64,000 nucleotides of DNA, taken from Actinomadura mexicana. GTDB taxonomy: Bacteria; Actinomycetota; Actinomycetes; Streptosporangiales; Streptosporangiaceae. The stretch covers positions 476,344 through 540,343 of the forward strand of contig NZ_FZNP01000005.1 in assembly GCF_900188105.1 (NCBI RefSeq), written 5' to 3'. Below the pieces are notes generated by a model. It was not told where the DNA came from, made no database searches, and worked only from the letters and a program-made list of their open reading frames with translations. The first letter of the stretch is position 1. Each line of letters opens with the position of its first letter. Position numbers and translations under genes: made by a program. Of the stretch, positions 25,151 through 33,609 are shown one piece after another.

Positions 25151-25162
25151 AGGAGAGAGATC

Positions 25163-26134
25163 ATGGGAAGCGGAAACTGGTCCACCGACGTCTACGCCGC
25201 GCGCGCGAGCTACCGCGCCTCCACCGGCGCCAGCGCGTTCGCCTACTCCGACGGCGGCGCCACCGCCGTCCACCCCGACCTGGACCCGCGCGGCGTGACC
25301 GCCCGGGAGAGCCGGGACTCCGCCGACCACCCCGAGTCGCTCGCGATCGGCGTGCTGTTCGACGTGACCGGCTCGATGGGGACCGTGCCGCGCACACTGC
25401 AGGCCAAGCTCCCCGACCTGCTCGGGCTGCTGCTGCGCAAGGGGTACGTCGAGGACCCGCACATCCTGTTCGGCGCGGTCGGCGACGCGACCTGCGACCG
25501 GGCGCCGCTGCAGGTCGGGCAGTTCGAGGCCGACAACCGGATGGACGACGACCTCGGCAAGATCCTCCTCGAAGGCGGGGGCGGCGGCCAGCTGCGCGAG
25601 TCCTACGAGCTGGCCATGTACTTCATGGCGCGGCACACCTCGATCGACTGCTTCGACAAGCGGGGCAAGCGCGGCTACCTGTTCATGATCGGGGACGAGC
25701 TGGCCTACCCGAAGGCGAAGCGGCGCGAGATCGCCGCGGTGATCGGCGGCGAGCCGGACGAGGACGTCCCGATCGCGGAGCTCGTCCGCGAGCTGCGGCG
25801 CAGGTACGACGTGTACTTCATCATCCCGGAGGGCGCCTACCACGCCGGCAACCGCGAGGTGAAGGACTTCTGGCAGGGGCTGCTCGGCCAGAACGTGCTC
25901 TACCTGGACGACCTGGACGCGGTCTGCGAGACGATCGCGCTGACGATCGGGCTGGCCGAGGACGCCATCGACCTCGGCGAGGGGCTGGAGCACCTCGCCG
26001 AGGCGGGCTCGGACGCCGGCGCCTCGGTGTCGCGCGCCCTCGCCCGGCTGGACGCGGCCCGCGCGCCCGTCGCGGTCTCCGCCACGCCGCCCGGCCTGGA
26101 CGCCTCCGGCCCGGCCGCGACGAGCCGGCTCTGA
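25163..26134 (+). CDS. VWA-domain protein
   Basis: 323 aa, AAGGAGAGAG ribosome-binding site. A von Willebrand A fold starts with LAIGVLFDVTGSMG: D67, T69 and S71 form a MIDAS-like DxTxS (usual DxSxS). Asp residues in GAVGDATCD and FMIGDELAYPK could complete the metal site. No signal peptide or membrane helix, so it is intracellular. It lies 12 bp after the J/kinase gene and 3 bp before the PurA-like gene. VWA proteins often scaffold multi-protein machines with ATPases or kinases, which suits this operon. Function otherwise unknown. Confidence 0.8.
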   Translation: MGSGNWSTDVYAARASYRASTGASAFAYSDGGATAVHPDLDPRGVTARESRDSADHPESLAIGVLFDVTGSMGTVPRTLQAKLPDLLGLLLRKGYVEDPHILFGAVGDATCDRAPLQVGQFEADNRMDDDLGKILLEGGGGGQLRESYELAMYFMARHTSIDCFDKRGKRGYLFMIGDELAYPKAKRREIAAVIGGEPDEDVPIAELVRELRRRYDVYFIIPEGAYHAGNREVKDFWQGLLGQNVLYLDDLDAVCETIALTIGLAEDAIDLGEGLEHLAEAGSDAGASVSRALARLDAARAPVAVSATPPGLDASGPAATSRL

Positions 26135-26137
26135 GCC

Positions 26138-27487
26138 ATGGGCCACGTGATCGTCGTCGACCTCGGCTTCGGAGACGCGGGCAAGGGCACGGTCGTCGAC
26201 CACCTCTGCCGCACCGCTGCGCTCCCCGAGGGGGGCCGGCCCCCCGGTTCGCCCCGCTCATCTGCGCTCTCCGCGGAGGGCCGGCCCCCCGCACCCGGCG
26301 GGGTCACGGCGGTCGTGCGGTTCAACGGCGGCGCGCAGGCCGCGCACAACGTCGTCGCGCCGGACGGGCGGCACCACACGTTCGCCCAGTTCGGCTCGGG
26401 CACGTTCACGCCGGGGGTCCGGACGCACCTGTCGCGGTTCATGCTCGTCGACCCGCTGGCGCTCGCGGCCGAGTCCGACCACCTGCGCGCGCTCGGCGTC
26501 CCCGACCCGCTCGGCAGGCTCACCGTCGACGGGGAGGCGCTGCTCACGACGCCCTACCACCGGGCCGCCAACCGCGCGCGGGAGTCGGCGCGCGGCGCCG
26601 CCCGGCACGGGTCGTGCGGGATGGGCATCGGCGAGACCGCGTCCTACGCCCTGGCGCACGACGACGCGCCGCGGGCGGGCGACTGCCTGTCGCCCGCCCG
26701 GCTGCGGCGCCGCCTCGCCGCCGTCCGCGACTGGTACCGGGCGGCGTTCCCCGATGGCGAGGACGTCCCGGACGCCGGCGCGTGCGCCGAGGCCTTCACC
26801 GCGTTCGCCGGGCGGGTGCGGATCGTCGGCCCCGGTCACCTGCCCGCCCTGCTCCGCACCGGGAACGTGGTGTTCGAGGGCGCGCAGGGCGTCCTGCTGG
26901 ACGAGTGGCACGGCTTCCACCCGTACACGACGTGGTCGACGACGACGTTCGCCAACGCCGAAACGCTGCTGGCCGAGGCGGGCGCGTCCGCGGCGCGGCT
27001 CGGGGTGCTGCGCGCGTACGCGACGCGCCACGGCCCCGGCCCGTTCGTCACCGAGGACCCGGCGCTGACCGCGGACCTCCCCGACCGGCACAACGGCACG
27101 GGGCGCTGGCAGGGCGCGTTCCGCGTCGGCCACCTCGACGCCGTCGCGCTCCGGTACGCGCTGGAGGTGACGGGCGGCGTGGACGGCCTGGCGGTCACGC
27201 ACCTGGACGTGGCAGGGGCACGTCCAGACCTGCGTGTCTGCCACTCCTACGAGATGGAAGGCGAGCGGGTCGGGCGGCTGGAGACGGGGCCGCCCGACCT
27301 GGACCGCCAGGCCGCCCTCACCCGCCGCCTCCTGGCGGCGCGCCCCGTGTACGCCCCGCTCGGCCGCCCGGTGGAGACGATCGAGGAGGCGCTGGGCGCG
27401 CCCGTCGTCCTGCGCTCCCACGGCCCCGCCTCGACCGACAAGCGGTCTGACCACTTCCGGACACCCATTGACCTGGGCGTGCGCTGA
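26138..27487 (+). CDS. Adenylosuccinate-synthetase-like ligase (PurA paralogue)
   Basis: 449 aa. The N-terminal loop IVVDLGFGDAGKGTVVD matches the PurA GDEGKGK motif, with D13 at the catalytic Asp position. H70 in GGAQAAHNVV matches the catalytic His. Also seen are the ARHGSCGMGIGETASYA stretch and VVFEGAQGVLLDEWHGFHPYTT. Housekeeping PurA reads QWGDEGKGK and has WSTDRSD late; here FGDAGKGT and STDKRSDHF, so this is a divergent paralogue that may join another amino-type substrate to a purine nucleotide. Residues 28-53 are an insertion made of a dispersed repeat (26221-26297). Confidence 0.82.
   Translation: MGHVIVVDLGFGDAGKGTVVDHLCRTAALPEGGRPPGSPRSSALSAEGRPPAPGGVTAVVRFNGGAQAAHNVVAPDGRHHTFAQFGSGTFTPGVRTHLSRFMLVDPLALAAESDHLRALGVPDPLGRLTVDGEALLTTPYHRAANRARESARGAARHGSCGMGIGETASYALAHDDAPRAGDCLSPARLRRRLAAVRDWYRAAFPDGEDVPDAGACAEAFTAFAGRVRIVGPGHLPALLRTGNVVFEGAQGVLLDEWHGFHPYTTWSTTTFANAETLLAEAGASAARLGVLRAYATRHGPGPFVTEDPALTADLPDRHNGTGRWQGAFRVGHLDAVALRYALEVTGGVDGLAVTHLDVAGARPDLRVCHSYEMEGERVGRLETGPPDLDRQAALTRRLLAARPVYAPLGRPVETIEEALGAPVVLRSHGPASTDKRSDHFRTPIDLGVR
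26221..26297. repeat. Dispersed repeat, copy C: in-frame insertion in the PurA-like gene
   Basis: On the minus strand the core reads ATGAGCGGGGCGAACCGG, then a G-run, GCCGGC, CCCCC and CGGGGAGCGCAG. A second partial unit (GCGCTCTCCGCGGAGG...GGCCCCCCGC on +) follows in tandem. The shared core matches copies at 31955-32012 and 44977-45031. It encodes LPEGGRPPGSPRSSALSAEG, a low-complexity loop absent from ordinary PurA, between strand 1 and the RFNGGAQAAH segment. The length is a multiple of three, so the frame is kept. Confidence 0.75.
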
Positions 27488-27530
27488 GACCAAGATCCCG
27501 ATAACGCCGCGGATCCTCCGGAGGTGGACG

Positions 27531-29498
27531 TTGCGTCTCCCCCAGCGCACCCTCTCGGCATGCGCGGCGCTCGCCGCGTCCCTCGCGCTGCTGACCGGCC
27601 CGGCCGCCGTGCCGCCGGCCGCGGCCCAGGCCGGCGACGGCTGCGACCCGATCGACCCGGCCGCGTGCCTGCTGCCGTTCCCGAACGACTGGTACACGGT
27701 CGCCGACGGCGGCACGGCCACGGGCCGCCGCGTCCACCTGCGAACGACGCTGAAGAACGCGCTCGGCGTGCCCGTGTCGCCGGGCGAGTGGAACCGCGCC
27801 GACGGCTTCTCCCCCGGCTCGATGCTGCTCAGCCGCGTCCCCGGCCTCGACCTGGCCCGCACCGGCGCCGCGCCCGTCACCGACATCGGCGCCTCGCTGC
27901 GCGACGACGCCCCGATCGTCATCGTCGACACCGCGACCGGCGAGCGCTGGCCGTACTGGGCCGAACTGGACGCGAACGCCCCCGCCGACCGCCGGGCGCT
28001 GATCGTCCGCCCGGCCCGCAACTTCCGCGAGGGCCACCGCTACGCCGTCGCGCTGCGCGACCTGCGCGAGGCGTCCGGCGACCCGATCGGGCCGAACGCC
28101 GCGTTCGCCAAGATTCTCGGGCCGGACCTGCCGCCGGGCGACCCGCTGGCGGCGCGGCAGCGGGACGGCAGGCGGGTCCTCGCCGCGCTCCAGGCCCGCG
28201 GGGTGGGCCGGGACGGCCTGTACCTCGCCTGGGACTTCACCGTCGCGAGCCGGCAGAGCCTCACCGGGCCGGTGCTCCGCATGCGCGACGACGCGCTGCG
28301 CGGTCTCGGCGACCGCTCCCCCTCGTTCCTGGTCACGCAGGTGGCCGACGACGTGGACGACAAGATCGCTCGCGAGGTGAAGGGGATCGTCTGGGCGCCG
28401 AGCTACCTCGACCAGTACGGCGGGCTGCCCGGATCGGCCCTGCACCGCGGCGCGGACGGCCTGCCCGCGCAACTGCCGGGCAACTCCCAGGCCGTCCCGT
28501 TCCAGTGCGAGATCCCGCGCTCGGCGCTCACCCGGCCCGCGCGCCCCGCCCTCTACGGGCACGGCCTGCTCGGCAGCGAGGGCGAGGTCGACGCGGGCAA
28601 CGTCAAGGCGATGGCCGCCGAGCACGGCTTCGTGTTCTGCGCGACCAAGTGGATCGGCATGGCGGACGAGGACGTTCCGAACGTCGTCTCCGCTCTCGCC
28701 GACCTCGGCCGCTTCCGGACGGTCGCCGACCGCCTCCAGCAGAGCCTCGTGAACTTCACCTTCCTCGGACGCGCGATGACCCGCGGGTTCGCGGGGAACA
28801 AGGCGTTCCGGAACGACGCGGGCGCGCCCCTGATCGACGCCGGGGCCGAGCTGACCTACGACGGCAACAGCCAGGGCGGCATCATGGGCGGCGCGCTCAC
28901 CGCGGTCTCCCCCGACGTCCGCCGCGCCGTCCTCGGCGTCCCGGCGATGAACTACAGCACGCTACTCAACCGCAGCGCCGACTTCCCGCAGTACGCGAAG
29001 GTCCTGGACGTGTTCTACCCGGACAGGCTCGACCAGCAGATCGGCCTCGCGCTGCTCCAGATGCTGTGGGACCGGGGCGAGGCCAACGGCTACGCCTGGC
29101 ACATGACGGACGACCCGCTGCCGAACACGCCGAAGCACCGCGTGCTGATGCACGTGGCGTTCGGCGACCACCAGGTCGCCCCGGTCGCCGCCGAGGTCGA
29201 GGCGCGCACGATCGGCGCCCGCGTCCACGCGCCGACCCTCACCCCGGGCCGCAGCCCGGACAAGGCGCCCTACTGGGGCATCCCGACGTTCGGCTCGTCC
29301 CACGACGGCTCCGCCATGGTCGTCTGGGACAGCGGCTCCCCCGTCCCGCCGCTCACCAACACGCCCCCCACCGAGGGACGCGACCCGCACTCGGACCCCC
29401 GCGGCGACGCCGGGGCGCGCCGGCAGAAGGCGGTCTTCCTCACCACCGGCGCCGTCGTGGACGTGTGCGGCGGGGGACCCTGCGTGATCACGCCCTGA
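27531..29498 (+). CDS. Secreted alpha/beta-hydrolase-like protein
   Basis: 655 aa from TTG 27531 (GGAGG 6-7 nt upstream), the only nearby start in frame. A signal peptide ends around AAAQA (residue ~36). The mature N-terminus holds GDGCDPIDPAACLLPFPNDW. In the C-terminal half, YGHGLLGSEGEV is a likely oxyanion region and YDGNSQGGIMGG is the nucleophile elbow with Ser in GNSQG. Bulky size and paired Cys are common in large actinobacterial exported hydrolases of unknown substrate. It probably acts on extracellular lipid or ester. It is 43 bp after the operon above and may be transcribed with it. Confidence 0.75.
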   Translation: MRLPQRTLSACAALAASLALLTGPAAVPPAAAQAGDGCDPIDPAACLLPFPNDWYTVADGGTATGRRVHLRTTLKNALGVPVSPGEWNRADGFSPGSMLLSRVPGLDLARTGAAPVTDIGASLRDDAPIVIVDTATGERWPYWAELDANAPADRRALIVRPARNFREGHRYAVALRDLREASGDPIGPNAAFAKILGPDLPPGDPLAARQRDGRRVLAALQARGVGRDGLYLAWDFTVASRQSLTGPVLRMRDDALRGLGDRSPSFLVTQVADDVDDKIAREVKGIVWAPSYLDQYGGLPGSALHRGADGLPAQLPGNSQAVPFQCEIPRSALTRPARPALYGHGLLGSEGEVDAGNVKAMAAEHGFVFCATKWIGMADEDVPNVVSALADLGRFRTVADRLQQSLVNFTFLGRAMTRGFAGNKAFRNDAGAPLIDAGAELTYDGNSQGGIMGGALTAVSPDVRRAVLGVPAMNYSTLLNRSADFPQYAKVLDVFYPDRLDQQIGLALLQMLWDRGEANGYAWHMTDDPLPNTPKHRVLMHVAFGDHQVAPVAAEVEARTIGARVHAPTLTPGRSPDKAPYWGIPTFGSSHDGSAMVVWDSGSPVPPLTNTPPTEGRDPHSDPRGDAGARRQKAVFLTTGAVVDVCGGGPCVITP

Positions 29499-29510
29499 TC
29501 CGGACCTGAG

Positions 29511-30227
29511 ATGATCGGGATCATGCTCCAGGTCTGCCCCAACGGAAGCCGGACCGAGGGCGTCCCGACGTCCCCGGAGGAGATCGCCGCGGCGGTCCGC
29601 GCCGCGGCCGACGTGGGCGCGCAGGACGTCCACCTGCATCCCAAGGACGACGCGGGCGCCGACACCCTCCGGGCGCCCCGTGTCGCCGAGACCGTCGCCG
29701 CCGTCCGCGCCGCGACCCCGTCGGTCCCCGTCGGGGTGACCACCGGCGCCTGGGCCGCGCCCGACCCGGTCGAGCGCGCCGCGCTGGTGCGCTCCTGGAC
29801 CGTCCTGCCCGACCACGCTTCGGTGAACTTCCACGAGGAGGGCGCCGAACTGGTCGCCGAGGCGCTGTTCGAACGCGGCGTCGCGATCGAGGCGGGGATC
29901 TTCTCCGGCACCGACGCGGCGGCGCGGTTCCTCGGCTGGCCGCACGCCCACCACGTGCTGCGGATCCTCGCGGAGGTCACCGACACCGACCCGGAGACCG
30001 CGCCCGGCACCGCCAAGGCGCTGCTGCACGACCTCGGCACACGCCTGTCGCGCCCGATCCTGCTGCACGGCGAGGACGGCGGCGCGTGGCCGGTGCTGCG
30101 GCTCGCCGTCAGGCTGAACCTCGACGTCCGCATCGGGCTGGAGGACACCCTCGAACTCCCCGACGGCTCCCCCGCGGCCGACAACGCGGCCCTCGTCCAG
30201 ACGGCCCGCGCCCTCCTCATGCCGTAA
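29511..30227 (+). CDS. BKACE-family beta-keto acid cleavage enzyme
   Basis: 238 aa. The family is marked by HLHPKDDAGADT (two His ligands of the catalytic zinc), SVNFHEEGAELVAEAL and the C-terminal RIGLEDTLELPDG, whose Glu is the third metal ligand. BKACE enzymes cleave beta-keto acids such as 3-keto-5-aminohexanoate with acetyl-CoA; the substrate here is unknown. At 238 aa it is shorter than the usual 270-310, although both ends of the barrel appear intact. It is 12 bp after the hydrolase. Confidence 0.85.
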   Translation: MIGIMLQVCPNGSRTEGVPTSPEEIAAAVRAAADVGAQDVHLHPKDDAGADTLRAPRVAETVAAVRAATPSVPVGVTTGAWAAPDPVERAALVRSWTVLPDHASVNFHEEGAELVAEALFERGVAIEAGIFSGTDAAARFLGWPHAHHVLRILAEVTDTDPETAPGTAKALLHDLGTRLSRPILLHGEDGGAWPVLRLAVRLNLDVRIGLEDTLELPDGSPAADNAALVQTARALLMP

Positions 30228-30274
30228 GCCGTGTCGATAGTGCCGTGGCCGTGTTGAACGTGCCGGAGGCGGTG

Positions 30275-30886
30275 TCAGGAGCGGGGGTTGTGGCCGGCGG
30301 CGTCCAGGCGCGCCCAGTCGGCCTCCCACAGCTCGTCGCGGTGCCGGTCGCAGCGGCGCCGGACCAGGGCGTAGACGATCAGGACGGGCAGCGCGCAGCC
30401 GAGCACGGTGGCGCCGGCCGCGTACGCGGCGTCGGTGACGGTGCGGCTGTGCGGGCGGGGCCGGACGGACGGTTCGCCCTGCCGGTCCACCCAGATCGTC
30501 CGGTGCGCGCCGACCTTGGCGTCCTTCCAGGCCGGCAGCGACCCGGCGTGGGGCCTGCCGTCCGCGCCCGGCCAGCCGGCCTGGACGGTCTCGTGGATGT
30601 AGCGGTCTCCGGAGGAGCCCAGGCCGCCGGTCGAGGTGACCGTGGCGACGACCTGGCGGCGTTCCGCCCGCTCCGCGTCCTCCGCGCGGGTGCCCGCGGA
30701 GTAGGACCAGGACGCCGTCCAGGCGGCGAGCGGCGGGGCGGCGCCGAGCAGCAGCAGGAGGAGGCCCAGGGCGATCCGCCGCTGGACGCGGTCCACCCGG
30801 CGGCGCAGTTCGCTGCGCTCCAAGCCGAGGCGCCGGCGCAGCCTGGCGAGCGGCCTGCCTCCCCGGCCGATGCCGGACCTGCGCAT
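30275..30886 (-). CDS. Rv1733c-like two-helix membrane protein
   Basis: 203 aa. A basic, Arg-rich N-terminus leads to helix 1 (about residues 38-58, IALGLLLLLLGAAPPLAAWTA). A ~90-residue extracytoplasmic part follows (WVDRQGEPSVRPRPHSRTV), then helix 2 (about 155-172) and a basic tail. This is the layout of the Rv1733c family, known from the mycobacterial dormancy regulon but of unknown function. It is convergent with the BKACE gene and upstream of the MFS gene's 3' end. Confidence 0.75.
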   Translation of the reverse strand: MRRSGIGRGGRPLARLRRRLGLERSELRRRVDRVQRRIALGLLLLLLGAAPPLAAWTASWSYSAGTRAEDAERAERRQVVATVTSTGGLGSSGDRYIHETVQAGWPGADGRPHAGSLPAWKDAKVGAHRTIWVDRQGEPSVRPRPHSRTVTDAAYAAGATVLGCALPVLIVYALVRRRCDRHRDELWEADWARLDAAGHNPRS

Positions 30887-30927
30887 CTGCGATCACCTCC
30901 CCGGGGTGCCCTCCCGGCAAGAGGCCT

Positions 30928-32589
30928 TTAGCCCTCTTTTCCCAGGATATTCCCGAGCTCGTTGATCGGCACATCCCCGGTGGCCGAATCATCTCCCGCT
31001 TCCGGGCCGATATGCCGGGCCGACGCCCGAATCCGGCCGTCGGCCGGGGCCTCGGGAGGGGCGTCCCGCCGCGCCCCGGCGGCCAGGGCGAGCAGCGCGC
31101 CGAGCAGGCACATCCCGGCGGTGATCCAGAAGATCTCGCGGTATTCGGTCCGCAAAGCGTCCTGGAGGGCCGCGTCGTAGATCTTCATCTGGGCCGCGAA
31201 CTCCCGCTTGGACATCAGGAACGGCAGCGGCGGCTTCAGATCGGCCGTGAGGGCGTGGAACCGGTGGAAGCCCCACGCGGTGAGGGCGGAGATCCCGAGC
31301 AGCATCCCCATCATCCGCGCGACGACCACGGCCGCGGACGCGACGCCGTGCCGCGCGGCCGGGACGAACGCCAGCACCGCCGACGACACCGGCGCGATCA
31401 CCAGGCCGAGGCCGAGCCCCGTCACGACGAGGTCGACGTCCATCCTCGGCAGCGGGCCGTACGACGCGCCCGCCAGGTCGGCCGGCCAGCCGGCGATCAG
31501 CAGGTAGCCGCCGGCGGAGACGGCCATCCCCACCGCCATCGGCCACCGCTCGCCCACCCGCCGCGCCACCAGGCCGCCGGCCACCGCCGCGACGGGCAGC
31601 GCCACGAGGAACCGCGTCAGCAGCAGCGCGCCGTCCGTCGCGTCCTTGTGCAGGACGGTCTGCGCGACCAGCACGACGTCCACGAGCGTCACCATCAGCG
31701 CCGCACCCGACAGCAGGCTCACGCCGAGCGTCGCCAGCAGCGGCCCCCGCCGCACGCCCGACAGGTCGAGCAGCCGCGTCCTGGACCTGATCTCCCACAG
31801 CACGAACACCGCCAGGACGGCGGCGCCCGCGCCCAGCGCCGGCAGGCCCCACGGCGGCAGGGCGGCCTCCGCCGGCTCGGGGTTGTAGACGGCGGCGACC
31901 AGCAGGCCGAGCCCGAGGGCCAGCAGCAGGCCGCCCACGACGTCCACGCCCGGCCGCGCTTCCCGTGGGGGGACGACCCCCCGCACCCCCCGGTTCGCTT
32001 CGCTCTCCTCTGGGCCGGACCCGCGCCCGCCCGGCACCGCGACCTGCACGGCCGCCATCGCCACCGCCACCAGCGGCAGGTTGATCCAGAAGATCGCCCG
32101 CCAGTCGAACGCCGCCGCGATCCCCGCCCCGTACAGCGGACCCAGCACGCTTCCCAGCTCCTGCGCAGCCCCCACCGCGCCGAGCACGACCGGCCGCTGC
32201 CGCTCCTCCCAGAGGTCGCCGGCCAGCGCCATCGTCACCGGCAGCAGCGCGCCGCCCGCCACGCCCTGCACCACCCGGCCCCCCGTCAGCACCGGGACGC
32301 CGTGCGCCAGCGCCGTCACCACCGACCCGGCCGCGAAGAACACCAGGCACGCCTGCAGCACCGGCCGCCGCCCGTACCGGTCCGACAGCTGCCCGAGCAG
32401 CGGCATCGCCGCCACGTAACCCAGCAGGAACCCCGTCAGGACCGGCGTCACCCGCTCCAGCCGGTTCACCGGGATCCCGAGGTCCTTGACCACCGGCAGC
32501 AGGATCGTCGTGACGACGTAGGCGTCCAGCGCGGCCAGCAGCACCACCGCGCCGCCGGCGCCGATCGCGACCCGGCGACGCCCGCTCAC
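30928..32589 (-). CDS. MFS transporter of the P55 (Rv1410c) type, paired with LprG-like lipoprotein
   Basis: 553 aa from GTG 32589. DHA2-like helices: LDAYVVTTILLPVVKDLGIP in helix 1, GQLSDRYGRRPVLQ (motif A), GGRVVQGVAGGALLPVTMAL and SVLGPLYGAGIAAAFDWR. The start overlaps the stop of the LprG-like gene by 4 bp. In mycobacteria the lprG-p55 operon exports triacylglycerides and lipoglycans through the envelope, so a similar lipid-export role is likely. Residues ~194-212 (EANRGVRGVVPPREARPG) are an inserted dispersed repeat in the loop after helix 6. Confidence 0.85.
   Translation of the reverse strand: MSGRRRVAIGAGGAVVLLAALDAYVVTTILLPVVKDLGIPVNRLERVTPVLTGFLLGYVAAMPLLGQLSDRYGRRPVLQACLVFFAAGSVVTALAHGVPVLTGGRVVQGVAGGALLPVTMALAGDLWEERQRPVVLGAVGAAQELGSVLGPLYGAGIAAAFDWRAIFWINLPLVAVAMAAVQVAVPGGRGSGPEESEANRGVRGVVPPREARPGVDVVGGLLLALGLGLLVAAVYNPEPAEAALPPWGLPALGAGAAVLAVFVLWEIRSRTRLLDLSGVRRGPLLATLGVSLLSGAALMVTLVDVVLVAQTVLHKDATDGALLLTRFLVALPVAAVAGGLVARRVGERWPMAVGMAVSAGGYLLIAGWPADLAGASYGPLPRMDVDLVVTGLGLGLVIAPVSSAVLAFVPAARHGVASAAVVVARMMGMLLGISALTAWGFHRFHALTADLKPPLPFLMSKREFAAQMKIYDAALQDALRTEYREIFWITAGMCLLGALLALAAGARRDAPPEAPADGRIRASARHIGPEAGDDSATGDVPINELGNILGKEG
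31955..32012. repeat. Dispersed repeat, copy B: in-frame insertion in the MFS gene
   Basis: On the minus strand: AGCGAAGCGAACCGGGGGGT, then GCGGGGGGTCGTCCCCCCAC and GGGAAGCGCG. It aligns closely with the copy at the FecCD start (44977-45031), differing at only a few bases. It lies in the cytoplasmic loop between helices 6 and 7 of the transporter, where extra residues are tolerated. The reading frame is intact. Confidence 0.75.
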
Positions 32590-33269
32590 CGCGGCGCGCT
32601 GATCTTGTAGGGGGCGTCGAACTCGGTGAACTCGATCGTCACCGCGCCCTGGTCCTTCGGGAACGCCCCCCGCACCTTCAGCAGCCGGTGGTCGGCCCTG
32701 CCCACCCAGACCTGGCCGTCCATGTCCTCGCCGATGCCGGGGATCAGGCCGGCGACCTGGTCCTTGGGCAGCTTCGCCGCCACCCGGTAGGCCTCCTTGC
32801 CGTCCACCTTCTCCACCGCCTCGGGCGACGGCTCCCGGGCCGACGACAGCAGCCCGGCGATCCCCCGCTGCGGGTCCAGCACCGCCGACGGGTCGTACAC
32901 GCTCGCCGCCAGGCTCTTCGGCAGCTTGCGCCAGCCGCCCGTCCCGGCGTCCAGGTAGATGCTGTCCCCGACCGCGACGACCTTCATCTCGACCTTCTGG
33001 CCCTGCTGCTCCACCGCCAATGTCCCCTCGGCGTCGCCGCCGCGAAGCAGCTTCATGTCGCCGCTCTTCACCATGACCGGGATCTTGCCCTCCGACTCCA
33101 GGGTGAACGCGACGCTCTTCAGGCCCCCCATGGCCTGCGCGGCCTGCCGGAGCGTCTGCGCGGCGTCGAAGTCGGCCTTCTTCGCGGGCCCGCCGGACCC
33201 GCCGTCACAGGCGCCGGTGAAGACCAGCGCGAGCAGGACGGGCACGAGAGCGAGGATGCGTCTGGACAT
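32586..33269 (-). CDS. LprG/LppX-family lipoprotein
   Basis: 227 aa. A signal sequence with lipobox FTGAC (Cys ~residue 20) anchors it to the outer face of the membrane. The mature part follows LppX_LprAFG proteins, which form a half-barrel with a large lipid pocket (QTLRQAAQAMGGLKSVAFTLESEG, VWVGRADHRLLKVRG, TIEFTEFDAPYKI). In mycobacteria LprG carries triacylated lipids and works with the P55 pump encoded next. The same order and ATGA overlap are seen here, which supports a shared export function. Confidence 0.88.
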   Translation of the reverse strand: MSRRILALVPVLLALVFTGACDGGSGGPAKKADFDAAQTLRQAAQAMGGLKSVAFTLESEGKIPVMVKSGDMKLLRGGDAEGTLAVEQQGQKVEMKVVAVGDSIYLDAGTGGWRKLPKSLAASVYDPSAVLDPQRGIAGLLSSAREPSPEAVEKVDGKEAYRVAAKLPKDQVAGLIPGIGEDMDGQVWVGRADHRLLKVRGAFPKDQGAVTIEFTEFDAPYKISAPR

Positions 33270-33302
33270 ACGCGGGACCCTACCGACGGGTACCGGCGCC
33301 CG

Positions 33303-33510
33303 TCACTCGGTACCAGGTTTGACTTTCTCCCCCGCCTGAAGGAGGAGGATCCCAGCGGTCGCCCGCTGAATGTCCTGCTTCGCCGACGACCGCCCCGTCC
33401 GGGAGGAGTCGCGTTGAGGTCTCACACCGTCTCCACAGGCCGACACCGCCCGTTTTCTCCCCGAGTTGAAGACCCGGGCAACCACGAACCAGAACCGATG
33501 ACATCCCGAC
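33303..33510 (-). pseudogene. 3'-end relic of an IS1341-type TnpB element
   Basis: The minus-strand reading frame ends ACGDGVRPQRDSSRTGRSSA then KQDIQRATAGILLLQAGEKV, which I recognise as the C-terminal tail of actinobacterial TnpB proteins; zinc-finger and nuclease regions are missing. An imperfect hairpin (TCCCCCGCCT/AGGAGGAGGA on +, 33328-33349) follows, as at the right end of IS200/IS605 elements where the guide (omega) RNA is made. The upstream join lies between about 33470 and 33510. The relic lies 100 bp from tRNA-Met. Assignment rests on memory of family tails, not on alignment. Confidence 0.5.
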
Positions 33511-33609
33511 TCCCTCAGGTGGGACTTCGGCTTTCGCGGTGGCCCTGGCGAAACGCTCGCCGCTAAGATTGCACCCGGCGACGCCCCGGCCGGTCCGGGG
33601 GGACGCCAC

